Notes under the pieces: model-generated
Told to the model about the DNA's origin: nothing
The model's database searches: none
Seen by the model: the letters and a program-made list of their open reading frames with translations, nothing else
Made by a program: the position numbers and the translations under genes
Shown: piece after piece, positions 52,019 to 59,460 of the stretch
Numbering within the stretch: the stretch's first letter is position 1
Layout: each line of letters begins with the position of its first letter
From: JAGDMJ01 sp963809695
Lineage (GTDB): Bacteria > Bacteroidota > Ignavibacteria > UBA10030 > UBA6906
Length of the DNA: 64,000 nt
Direction of reading: 5' to 3'
Assembly: GCA_963809695.1 (NCBI GenBank)
Contig: CAWEKI010000010.1
Span: 62,001-126,000 of the forward strand

Positions 52019-52714
52019 ATGAAAGCCTCAAAAATGAACTTCTTGTATCTGGTCACGGCTCTCATGGTATTCTTGCTCGCAGGCATCACATCTGCAGCAG
52101 CTCAAAGTCCGACCCCCGACGAGCGGGTCGCCGCTGTGAAGGCTTCGCTGGCCAAGAGTGCGGAGGTACTGAAGGGCTATGAGTGGATTGAGACCACCGT
52201 GGTAATTTACAAGGGAGAGCAAAAGTCTACGACTGTCAATCGCTGCTATTACGGGGCAGACGGAAAGTTGCAGAAAGTTGTCGTCACTGCTCCTCCACCG
52301 GAGAAGAAGGGGGGAGTGCGTGGGAAGGTAGCGGCAGGTAAGGCCGACTACATGAGGAGCGCGGCGGAATTGGTGAAATCCTACCTTCACCCCGAGGCGG
52401 CCCGCATCGATGCATCAAAGAAGGCCGGAAAAATGTCCATTACCCCAGATGGCACAGGCACCAGTGTGCGGCTGGACTTCGGCGACTACCTGAAGGCAGG
52501 CGATGTTCTCGGGATCAAGGTTGACCTCACGAAGAATACTCTGATGGGTGTCACAGTCAATTCCTGGCTGAAGGATGCCAAGGACAAGGTCGCGCTGGTC
52601 TCCACGTTTGGCTCGCTCAATGATGGCACCACGTATCCTGCAGAGAGCACGCTATCTGCTCCCTCGCAATCAATGGAAATTAAGGTTACCAATTCTGGCT
52701 ACAAGAAACTGTGA
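52019..52714 (+). CDS. Secreted protein of unknown function
   Basis: 231 residues from the ATG at 52019, which has AAAGGAG at 8 nt (the ATG at 52013 is too close to it). Signal peptide LYLVTALMVFLLAGITSAAA. The mature protein starts with a helix (PDERVAAVKASLAKSAEVLK) and continues with beta-rich sequence (YEWIETTVVIYKGEQKSTTV, RCYYGADGKLQKVVVTAPPP, VKVDLTKNTLMGVTVNSWLK). No family is recognised; it resembles periplasmic proteins found in Acidobacteria and other soil bacteria. It lies 48 bp after ABM2 and may share its promoter. Confidence 0.72.
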   Translation: MKASKMNFLYLVTALMVFLLAGITSAAAQSPTPDERVAAVKASLAKSAEVLKGYEWIETTVVIYKGEQKSTTVNRCYYGADGKLQKVVVTAPPPEKKGGVRGKVAAGKADYMRSAAELVKSYLHPEAARIDASKKAGKMSITPDGTGTSVRLDFGDYLKAGDVLGIKVDLTKNTLMGVTVNSWLKDAKDKVALVSTFGSLNDGTTYPAESTLSAPSQSMEIKVTNSGYKKL

Positions 52715-52785
52715 TCATGTAATAATCTAGCCGCCCTTTCAACCTTCAGGGTGATTCTGTCCTTAAACCTCTATTGGGAGACAAC

Positions 52786-54750
52786 ATGGAAACAGGTCTC
52801 ACTGCTGGAATTTCACGCACCCGATACTCTATCACTGCCGCGCTAGCTACTCTCACCCTTGCTCTGGTGATTAACGGACTCTGCCATGTCGCTTTGGCGC
52901 AGGACGCTCCTGTGGCCGCTACTTCAGTGAGCAAGACTGAGCAGAAGGAGCCCGATTATTCGCCCTATACGAACCGGCATTTCCCCAACCGTGTCTACTG
53001 GGGCGTCGCACACGTACATACGGGCTATTCCTTTGACTCGGGGATGTTTGGGATAACGCTCTCCCCCGACGATCTCTTCAAGGTTGCCACGGGTGGGGAA
53101 GTCGTCATGGACAATGGCGTAAGATTCAAACAGGACCGGCCGCTGGACTGGGTCTCTATCACCGACCATGCCGAGTACATGGGTATCTCCGATCAGATTC
53201 GTGAGGGCAGCCCTGAACTTCTCGCTAACCCGCAGGGGAAGCGCTGGTACGACATGTCAAAGACGAGCCCTCAAGAAGGTGTAAAAGCCGCCATTGAAGC
53301 GGTCGTCTCCATGCAGACCGGCAAGCCTGTCTTCGACGCGAGCAAAGTCACAGCTGCGGCGTGGGCGCACGCGACCGCGTCTGCTGAGAAGTGGAACCAG
53401 CCGGGCGTATTCACCACGCTCCACGGCTTCGAGTGGACGTGCGCTCCCGGGGGAAATAACCTTCACCGCACCGTCATTTTCCGCGACAACGCTGACCGCG
53501 TGAACCAGATCGTTCCTTTCTCAACCTTCGACAGCCAGGATCCAGCGGACCTCTGGAAGTACATGGATGAGTATGCGAAACAAACCGGCGGTCAGGTGCT
53601 CGCCATTCCGCACAACGGCAACTTGAGCAATGGCCAGATGTACACGGCAGAGACTTTCGACGGTAAACCGATGGATAAGGCCTACGCCGAGACGCGCGCC
53701 AGCCACGAACCACTTTTGGAGGCAACACAGATCAAGGGTGACGGGGAGACCCAACCGTACCTTTCGCCCAACGACGAATTTGCAAATTTCGAGCGGTGGG
53801 ATTTCAACTTCAACAAGATGGAGCGGGCGCAAGATAGCGTGCTTTATGGCAACTACGTACGCTCGGCACTCAAGACGGGTCTGGAACTCGACGGCAAGCT
53901 CGGAGCTAATCCATATAAGGCAGGTCTGATCGGTGGCAACGATGCTCACGTGGGAGTGGTTACCCAGCGTGAAGACAACTTCTTCGGTGAGTTTGCCAAC
54001 GGATTGCCCTCACCTGATCGTTGGAAAACCCCGCTCGCAATGCTCAACAATGATCCCAAGAAAGGGGCGTTGGCCTCGGTCTGGAATGAACAAGCTGCCG
54101 GACTGGGCGGGGTGTGGGCCCGTGAGAACACCCGTGAAGGGATCTGGGACGCACTCAAGCGCAAGGAAGTCTATGCCACCACAGGTGACCGGCCGGTCGT
54201 ACGCGTGTTCGCGGGGTGGGATTTCGCTCCGGCGGACCGTGATCGAGCCGACTTCGCGGAGAACGGCTACGCCCATGGCGTGCCGATGGGCGGTGATCTC
54301 AGCAAGGCCCCAACCGGCAAACGACCTGTCTTCATGGTCCAGGCGCTGCGCGACCCGGACGGCCCGAACCTCGACCGCATCCAGGTCATCAAAGGCTGGC
54401 TCAGCAAGGACGGCAAGACGCACGAGCGCATCTTTGACGTTGCGGTTACCGGCGGGCGCAAAATCGGCCCCGATGGTCGCTGCAAAACTCCGGTGGGTAG
54501 CACCGTGGATGTGGTGAACGCAACCTACACCAACAGCATCGGCGCCGCAACGCTCTCGGCATACTGGAAAGACCCCGCGTTTGATGCTACACAGCGTGCG
54601 TTCTATTACATACGTGTGATTCAGATCCCGTCGCCGCGCTGGACAGCTTACGACTGCAAACGCTACGGCATCAAAATGCCCGATTATGTTCCCATGACGG
54701 TCAGTGATCGCGCCTACACATCGCCCATCTGGTATACGCCAGCGAAGTGA
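52786..54750 (+). CDS. Exported DUF3604 protein
   Basis: 654 residues from the ATG at 52786 (GGGAG ahead; TTG 52774 also in frame). A signal peptide (LATLTLALVINGLCHVALAQ) is present. It has the DUF3604 (PF12228) hallmarks: NRVYWGVAHVHTGYSFDSGM, the DWVSITDHAEYMGIS motif (H-x-H and D-H-x-E, reminiscent of PHP-type metal centres), GFEWTCAPGGNNLHRTVIFR, AIPHNGNLSNGQMY and AGLIGGNDAHVGVV near 385. This suggests a metal-dependent hydrolase, but function is not established. In other bacteria it is commonly next to a parvulin-like protein and HupE/UreJ-type proteins, as here. Confidence 0.88.
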   Translation: METGLTAGISRTRYSITAALATLTLALVINGLCHVALAQDAPVAATSVSKTEQKEPDYSPYTNRHFPNRVYWGVAHVHTGYSFDSGMFGITLSPDDLFKVATGGEVVMDNGVRFKQDRPLDWVSITDHAEYMGISDQIREGSPELLANPQGKRWYDMSKTSPQEGVKAAIEAVVSMQTGKPVFDASKVTAAAWAHATASAEKWNQPGVFTTLHGFEWTCAPGGNNLHRTVIFRDNADRVNQIVPFSTFDSQDPADLWKYMDEYAKQTGGQVLAIPHNGNLSNGQMYTAETFDGKPMDKAYAETRASHEPLLEATQIKGDGETQPYLSPNDEFANFERWDFNFNKMERAQDSVLYGNYVRSALKTGLELDGKLGANPYKAGLIGGNDAHVGVVTQREDNFFGEFANGLPSPDRWKTPLAMLNNDPKKGALASVWNEQAAGLGGVWARENTREGIWDALKRKEVYATTGDRPVVRVFAGWDFAPADRDRADFAENGYAHGVPMGGDLSKAPTGKRPVFMVQALRDPDGPNLDRIQVIKGWLSKDGKTHERIFDVAVTGGRKIGPDGRCKTPVGSTVDVVNATYTNSIGAATLSAYWKDPAFDATQRAFYYIRVIQIPSPRWTAYDCKRYGIKMPDYVPMTVSDRAYTSPIWYTPAK

Positions 54751-54755
54751 CAGGA

Positions 54756-55641
54756 ATGAAATTATCCGTGCGCAAACTCCTGCGCGAGCCGCTGGTGCAT
54801 TTTCTCCTGCTGGGGGCGGTGCTGTTCGTCGCCTTCAGCTGGATCCCTGGAAATACCTCGACCGGTTCGAAGAGTATCGTCGTCACGCAGGGCACGATCG
54901 AGCATCTCGTGACCATGTACACACTCACCCGACAGCGACCACCTACGGAACAAGAAATCAAGGGTTTGATCGACGACTACATTCGAGAGGAAGTCTCGGT
55001 GCGCGAAGCGATGCTGCTGGGCCTCGACCGTGACGACCAAATCATCCGACGTCGGTTGCGCCAGAAGATGGAGTTTGTCTCCGAGGATCTTTTGGTGCAG
55101 TCGGAGCCAAACGATGAAGAACTGCAGACCTATCTGAACGCTCATCCCACAGAATTTGCTGCCGAAGCCCGGTTCACATTCCGGCAGGTGTATCTTGATC
55201 CAGGGCGTCATGGCGCAGCTCTCCAACACGATGCCGAAACGTTGCTCGCCAATCTGAAGAGGAAAGGTGGTGAGACCAAGCGGGGCTGCATTCGGCGATC
55301 CGTTGCCTTTGGAGGGCGAGTTTGAAAACGCTTCGGCCCAGGAAGTAAAGAACACGTTTGGCGAAAAATTTGCGACGGCACTCGGGAGCCTGCTAGTGGG
55401 ACAGTGGCAGGGACCGGTTGAATCGGCCTATGGGATGCATCTGGTCTTTCTCAGAGATCGCACGGCGAGCCGCGTGCCCGCGCTTGAGGAAGTTCGCGTT
55501 GCCGTTCGCCGCGAATGGTCCAACAGCAAACGGCTGGAAGCGAATGCAAAGTTCTACGGAGAATTGCTTAAGCATTACACAGTGACAATCGAGAACCCGG
55601 AGCCAGGGGAAAACGAAGAGAAACTGGTGGGTGCGAAGTGA
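54756..55641 (+). pseudogene. PpiC-type (parvulin) peptidyl-prolyl isomerase with frameshift
   Basis: The first frame (54756-55325) encodes a membrane-anchored N-terminus (REPLVHFLLLGAVLFVAFSW), a helical SurA-like region (PTEQEIKGLIDDYIREEVSV) and the start of the rotamase domain (EARFTFRQVYLDPGRHGAAL), then runs out of family sequence near 55268-55290. The continuation (AAFGDPLPLEGEFENASAQE, VKNTFGEKFATALGSLLVGQ, WQGPVESAYGMHLVFLRDRT) is in the next frame to 55641. So one or two bases were gained or lost near 55270. Both parts look well conserved, which allows either a recent mutation or a sequencing/assembly error. A -1/+1 programmed shift is not suggested by a slippery heptamer. Confidence 0.8.
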
Positions 55642-56153
55642 GTCGGCATGGAGGCACATTGAGGCCTACCCGCCGGGCCTATCATTCCCCCATGGAACTC
55701 ATGCAAGATCTCTACTACTTCTGGAAACGGCGCTCCATGGTTCGCCGGGCAACGAGGGAGTTGATCCCCGCCGCGTTTCGCGAACGGCTCATGATGGCGG
55801 TCACGGTGGTGAACGGCTGTCGGTCTTGCAGTTATATGCACGCGAAGCTAGCGCTCAAAGCCGGTATTTCCCCCGAGGAATTGCGCAACCTGTCGACAGG
55901 TGCCATTCCGGCCGAAGCTCCGCAGGATGAATGGCTCGCCTTGACGTATGCCCAGCATTGGGCCGAATCCGACGGCCGTCCCGATCCAGAGATTCGCCAA
56001 AGGCTGGAGGAGAGCTACGGGGCGGAAAGAACAGAAGCCATTCACATCGTCCTGCATATAATTCGCGTGGGCAACCTGATGGGAAACCTCTGGGCCGAGT
56101 TGCTTCCGCGCCTTTCGTTCGGGCGCATGGGTCTGCTGAAGGGGGCAAGATGA
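55638..56153 (+). CDS. AhpD-like (carboxymuconolactone decarboxylase family) protein
   Basis: 171 residues from a GTG at 55638 overlapping the previous stop (GTGA); the ATG at 55692 is an alternative. The redox motif is VNGCRSCSYMHAKLA near 55-69 (C-x2-C-x3-H), as in AhpD alkylhydroperoxidase-like proteins. All-helical with ELMQDLYYFWKRRSMVRRA before the motif and HIIRVGNLMGNLWAELLP near the end. Likely a peroxidase/reductase-type protein; the electron donor is unknown. Its stop overlaps the next ATG (ATGA), so translation is probably coupled. Confidence 0.82.
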   Translation: MSRHGGTLRPTRRAYHSPMELMQDLYYFWKRRSMVRRATRELIPAAFRERLMMAVTVVNGCRSCSYMHAKLALKAGISPEELRNLSTGAIPAEAPQDEWLALTYAQHWAESDGRPDPEIRQRLEESYGAERTEAIHIVLHIIRVGNLMGNLWAELLPRLSFGRMGLLKGAR

Positions 56154-57151
56154 GACACACGCTCCTTATTCTGGCTCTCCTCATCGCCATGACGCACGGG
56201 GTGTTTGCGCACGAGGTACGACCCGCGTATCTCGAGGTTCGACAGACCGGACCAGGTACGTACGATGTCCTGTGGAAGGTGCCAGGCCAGGGAGAAAACC
56301 TACGGCTCGGGCTGCACGTGGAATTCCCGAAAGGCTGTACGTACCTTAGCGATCCTCGGGGCACGATGGCCGGCGGAGCCTTCACGCAAAGATGGAGCGT
56401 CACATGTGAAGGAGGACTGACCGGTAAGACGATTCGCATCGAAGGCCTCGCTGCTACGGCGACCGATGTGCTCGTGCGCGTCGAGATGTTGGATGGCAGG
56501 TCCACAGCAACGATCGTGCACCCGTCGCAGCCCTGGCTGACGATTGCCGCGTCGCAATCATGGTGGGAAGTCGCGGGCGTCTACATGGTCCAGGGTATCC
56601 GACACATACTGTTTGGGGTTGACCACTTGCTGTTCATCCTGGGGTTGCTGCTGATCGTCAAGGGCAGAATGACGCTCTTGAAGACGATCACTGCGTTTAC
56701 CGTTGCCCACAGTATCACGCTCGGGATTGCAACCCTTGGCTTCGCGAGCGTTCCGATCCCGCCGCTCAATGCGGGCATAGCGCTCTCAATCCTGTTCCTG
56801 GGGCCTGAGATCGTCCGCTACAGGAAAGGGGGGACGAGCCTGACGATTCGCTACCCCTGGGTCGTGTCCTTTCTGTTCGGACTGCTTCACGGATTCGGCT
56901 TCGCCAGCGGACTATCGACCACGGGCATGCCCAGGGTTGAAATCCCACTCGCGTTGTTATCTTTCAACGTGGGCGTCGAGTTTGGTCAGCTCTTCTTTGT
57001 GTTTTCCGCCCTGGCGCTCGTAAAGTCGTTTAAGGTGCTTCAGGTTCAGTGGCCGCGGTGGGCGGAAGCATTGCCGGGATATGTCGTCGGCTCTCTCGGG
57101 GCGTACTGGACCATTCAAAGGACAATCATTCTTTTCACAGGCCTGAGATGA
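56150..57151 (+). CDS. HupE/UreJ family protein with N-terminal extracytoplasmic domain
   Basis: 333 residues from the ATG at 56150 (AGGGGGC ahead; overlaps the preceding stop). Signal peptide LILALLIAMTHGVFA, then an N-terminal beta domain of about 130 residues (HEVRPAYLEVRQTGPGTYDV ... TVHPSQPWLTI-type), then six or seven helices with the HupE_UreJ_2 signature (QGIRHILFGVDHLLFILGLL, AFTVAHSITLGIATLGF, LHGFGFASGLS). The His/Asp-rich membrane motifs are thought to move Ni2+ or Co2+ in HupE/UreJ relatives; for this subgroup the substrate is not shown. Coupled to the next gene by an ATGA overlap. Confidence 0.85.
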   Translation: MRHTLLILALLIAMTHGVFAHEVRPAYLEVRQTGPGTYDVLWKVPGQGENLRLGLHVEFPKGCTYLSDPRGTMAGGAFTQRWSVTCEGGLTGKTIRIEGLAATATDVLVRVEMLDGRSTATIVHPSQPWLTIAASQSWWEVAGVYMVQGIRHILFGVDHLLFILGLLLIVKGRMTLLKTITAFTVAHSITLGIATLGFASVPIPPLNAGIALSILFLGPEIVRYRKGGTSLTIRYPWVVSFLFGLLHGFGFASGLSTTGMPRVEIPLALLSFNVGVEFGQLFFVFSALALVKSFKVLQVQWPRWAEALPGYVVGSLGAYWTIQRTIILFTGLR

Positions 57152-57792
57152 AGCGCGCCACCCGACCTGATACTCTTTCCCGATCGGCCCGAACTCGTGA
57201 GCCTCTCTTCTGGATGGCCGGAGCGATGCTCTTGTTCGTGGCGCTCTGTCCACCATTGGCCATGGCACACATCAAAGGGGGAGAGGCTGTCGGTTTCCTC
57301 AGCGGCATGGCTCATCCAGTTTCAGGACTCGACCATATTTTAGCCATGATTGCAGTCGGGTTGTGGGGTGCACAACTCGGGGCCCCCGCGATCTGGCTGC
57401 TCCCGGTGACCTTTCCAATGGTGATGTCATTCGGCGGACTTCTCGGCTTGATGGGCATTCGTCTTCCCGGCTCAGAGATCGGCATCGCGTTGTCGGCAAT
57501 CGCGCTCGGGTTTGTTGTGTTTCGGGAAGCAAAGTTGAGGATTCCCGTTGCTGCAGCGTTGGTGGGGTTCTTTGCGATCTTCCATGGCTATGCCCACGGT
57601 GCGGAGTTGCCGCCGGGTGGGAACGGGCTGCTCTATAGCATGGGATTCGTGGTCACCACAGGTCTCTTGCATGCCACGGGGATTACCATCGGCCTTGTAC
57701 ACAAGTGGCCCACCGGGCGCCTGGCGCTGCGGGCGGCTGGCGCTTGCGTTGCGGTGGCGGGCATCTATTTCCTATGGAGTGCGCTGGTATGA
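57148..57792 (+). CDS. HupE/UreJ family membrane protein
   Basis: 214 residues from the ATG at 57148 that overlaps the previous stop. The signal/first helix is AGAMLLFVALCPPLAMAHI. The classical motif GMAHPVSGLDHILAMIAVGL is at about 51-70 (H-P-x-x-G-x-D-H), followed by HGYAHGAELPPG and TTGLLHATGITIGL, as in nickel/cobalt permeases HupE and UreJ. Expected in the inner membrane. No hydrogenase or urease genes are in the window. Overlaps the next gene by ATGA. Confidence 0.87.
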   Translation: MKRATRPDTLSRSARTREPLFWMAGAMLLFVALCPPLAMAHIKGGEAVGFLSGMAHPVSGLDHILAMIAVGLWGAQLGAPAIWLLPVTFPMVMSFGGLLGLMGIRLPGSEIGIALSAIALGFVVFREAKLRIPVAAALVGFFAIFHGYAHGAELPPGGNGLLYSMGFVVTTGLLHATGITIGLVHKWPTGRLALRAAGACVAVAGIYFLWSALV

Positions 57793-58388
57793 ATGTCTGG
57801 CAGAGAAATCGATGGGGGGGAGTGGTAGCAGTCGCAGTAATGCTCTGCATTCCCTCGCGAGCGTCAGCCCACCTCGTTACGACCGGCATGGGTCCAGTGT
57901 ACGATGGGATGGTTCATCTTCTCCAGTCACCTGAGGATCTGGTCCCGGTGATTGCGTTGGCGCTCTATGCGGGATTGCGGGGGGCGGCTGCCGGGAGAAG
58001 GACGATGTTCCTTCTTCCGTTGGCCTGGTTTGCCGGCGGGCTCGCAGGATCAATGATTCATGTTGCGATTTCGTTTCCGGTTCCGGCGATTACTTTCCTG
58101 ATTCTTGGCGGTCTCGTGGCTGCGGACCAGAAAATGCGCCCCTTTGCCGTTGCCGGGCTGGCGACCCTTGTTGGGTTCATACATGGCTTCTTGAACGGCG
58201 GTGTGCTGCGGGAAGGGCCAGGGACGTTCGGGTTGATCGGGATCATGGCAGTGCTGTTCATTCTGGTCACCGTGGCCTCAGCATTCGTGGTCTCTCTCAA
58301 GAAGCACTGGGCGCGCATTGCTGTGCGTGTGGTCGGAAGTTGGATCGCCTCGAGCGGGTTGCTGCTTCTAGGATGGTTTTTGCGGTAG
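57789..58388 (+). CDS. HupE-like membrane protein, divergent
   Basis: 199 residues from the ATG at 57789. A signal peptide or first helix (GVVAVAVMLCIPSRASA) is followed by HLVTTGMGPVYDGMVHLLQS, a divergent version of the H-P-x-x-G-x-D-H motif in which Asp/His are replaced by Gly/Met context. Six helices follow (for example TFLILGGLVAADQKMRPFAV, GFIHGFLNGGVLREGPGTFG, where HGFLNG resembles the HGxxHG motif). It is the third such protein in a row and may form a heteromeric complex with the previous two or have lost the metal site. Confidence 0.68.
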   Translation: MNVWQRNRWGGVVAVAVMLCIPSRASAHLVTTGMGPVYDGMVHLLQSPEDLVPVIALALYAGLRGAAAGRRTMFLLPLAWFAGGLAGSMIHVAISFPVPAITFLILGGLVAADQKMRPFAVAGLATLVGFIHGFLNGGVLREGPGTFGLIGIMAVLFILVTVASAFVVSLKKHWARIAVRVVGSWIASSGLLLLGWFLR

Positions 58389-58447
58389 CGGCCAGCGAAA
58401 CAGGACTGCGCACTCTGCTTCTCAATTAGAAACGAGGAGGTAGTTTA

Positions 58448-59212
58448 ATGAAGAAAGGATGGATTCTGCTCGCCCTGGTGGTTCTTGTAGCCAAGACATG
58501 CAGTTCGCAGGACTCAACGCAGGCACCAAAGAGATGGCAATTCCTGGTTGAACCCTATCTGATGTTCCCGACCATGAGTGGGACGATTGGGATTGGTACA
58601 TTGCCGGACGCAGACTTTAAATTGGGCACGAGTGATATCTTTAGCAGGCTGCAATCAGGTTTCATGCTCTCTGTTGAAGCACAGAACGGAACCTGGGCGG
58701 TGTCGTCCGACGTGCTCTATATGAAGTTGAAACAGGATGTCGAACCCACCAAGGTGATCAACAGCGGGAGTGCCACGATGTCTGAGACGGCCTGGGAGCT
58801 GGCCGGTCTGCACACGCTCCTTCCCTGGCTCGAAGGTGGGATCGCCCTCCGTTTACTTAGCATCCAGATGAGTGCGGAGGTTGTCCGCAATCAGGTCGGG
58901 GGAACCACGAGCAGCCAAAGCCAGAGCATAAAGAACACCTGGGTTGATCCGGTTCTTGTCATGCGCATGAAACTGCCGGATTCCGGGAAATGGCTGCTCC
59001 AATTTCGGGGAGACATCGGCGGGTTTAGCATCGGTTCTAAACTGACGTGGCAACTACAGGCCTATGGCGGTTACCGGTTCTCTGATCTGTTCCAGGTCAC
59101 TGCCGGGTACCGCACCTTGAGCATTGATTTCGAAAAGGGGTCGGACAAGGATCGTTTCCTGTATGACGTAATTACCTATGGCCCGGTCATCAGAGTTGGG
59201 TTCAATTTCTGA
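58448..59212 (+). CDS. Outer-membrane beta-barrel protein
   Basis: 254 residues. Signal peptide KKGWILLALVVLVAKTCSSQ. Eight to ten predicted strands (WQFLVEPYLMFPTMSGTIGI, GTWAVSSDVLYMKLKQDVEP, VDPVLVMRMKLPDSGKWLLQ, AYGGYRFSDLFQVTAGYRTL) end in VIRVGFNF with a terminal Phe. A GAGGAGG site precedes the ATG by 7 nt. It begins 59 bp after the HupE-like genes and may be the outer-membrane partner of that operon; that is inference. Confidence 0.75.
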   Translation: MKKGWILLALVVLVAKTCSSQDSTQAPKRWQFLVEPYLMFPTMSGTIGIGTLPDADFKLGTSDIFSRLQSGFMLSVEAQNGTWAVSSDVLYMKLKQDVEPTKVINSGSATMSETAWELAGLHTLLPWLEGGIALRLLSIQMSAEVVRNQVGGTTSSQSQSIKNTWVDPVLVMRMKLPDSGKWLLQFRGDIGGFSIGSKLTWQLQAYGGYRFSDLFQVTAGYRTLSIDFEKGSDKDRFLYDVITYGPVIRVGFNF

Positions 59213-59330
59213 CACAAAATCTGTGTTCATTCATCATCTGTGGCTACGAATCAGTAAATGGCGAATTAGTCCCCTTATCATTCTTTTGGTGGATTGACTT
59301 ACCACTTCAGATACCGTAAGATATTTAGAG

Positions 59331-59354
59331 CTGGCAGCGTCCAGGAGTTGCCAG
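59331..59354 (+). promoter_or_regulatory. Stem-loop upstream of sulfatase 3
   Basis: CTGGCA at 59331-59336 and TGCCAG at 59349-59354 with a 12-nt loop. It lies in the 248-bp gap between the barrel gene and sulfatase 3. Too little is conserved to call it a terminator or an operator. Confidence 0.3.
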
Positions 59355-59460
59355 GGAGCTTGACGCAATTGACGTTCCTATGTGCCTGGAAACTTTCCTG
59401 CCTTGTTTATTATTTTTCACGGCAACATCTACTCTTTACCATACATAAGGGGAATCATCG

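Noticed and set aside
55267..55325. Programmed frameshift in the parvulin gene
   Set aside because: No slippery heptamer or downstream pseudoknot is apparent; mutation or sequencing error is simpler.
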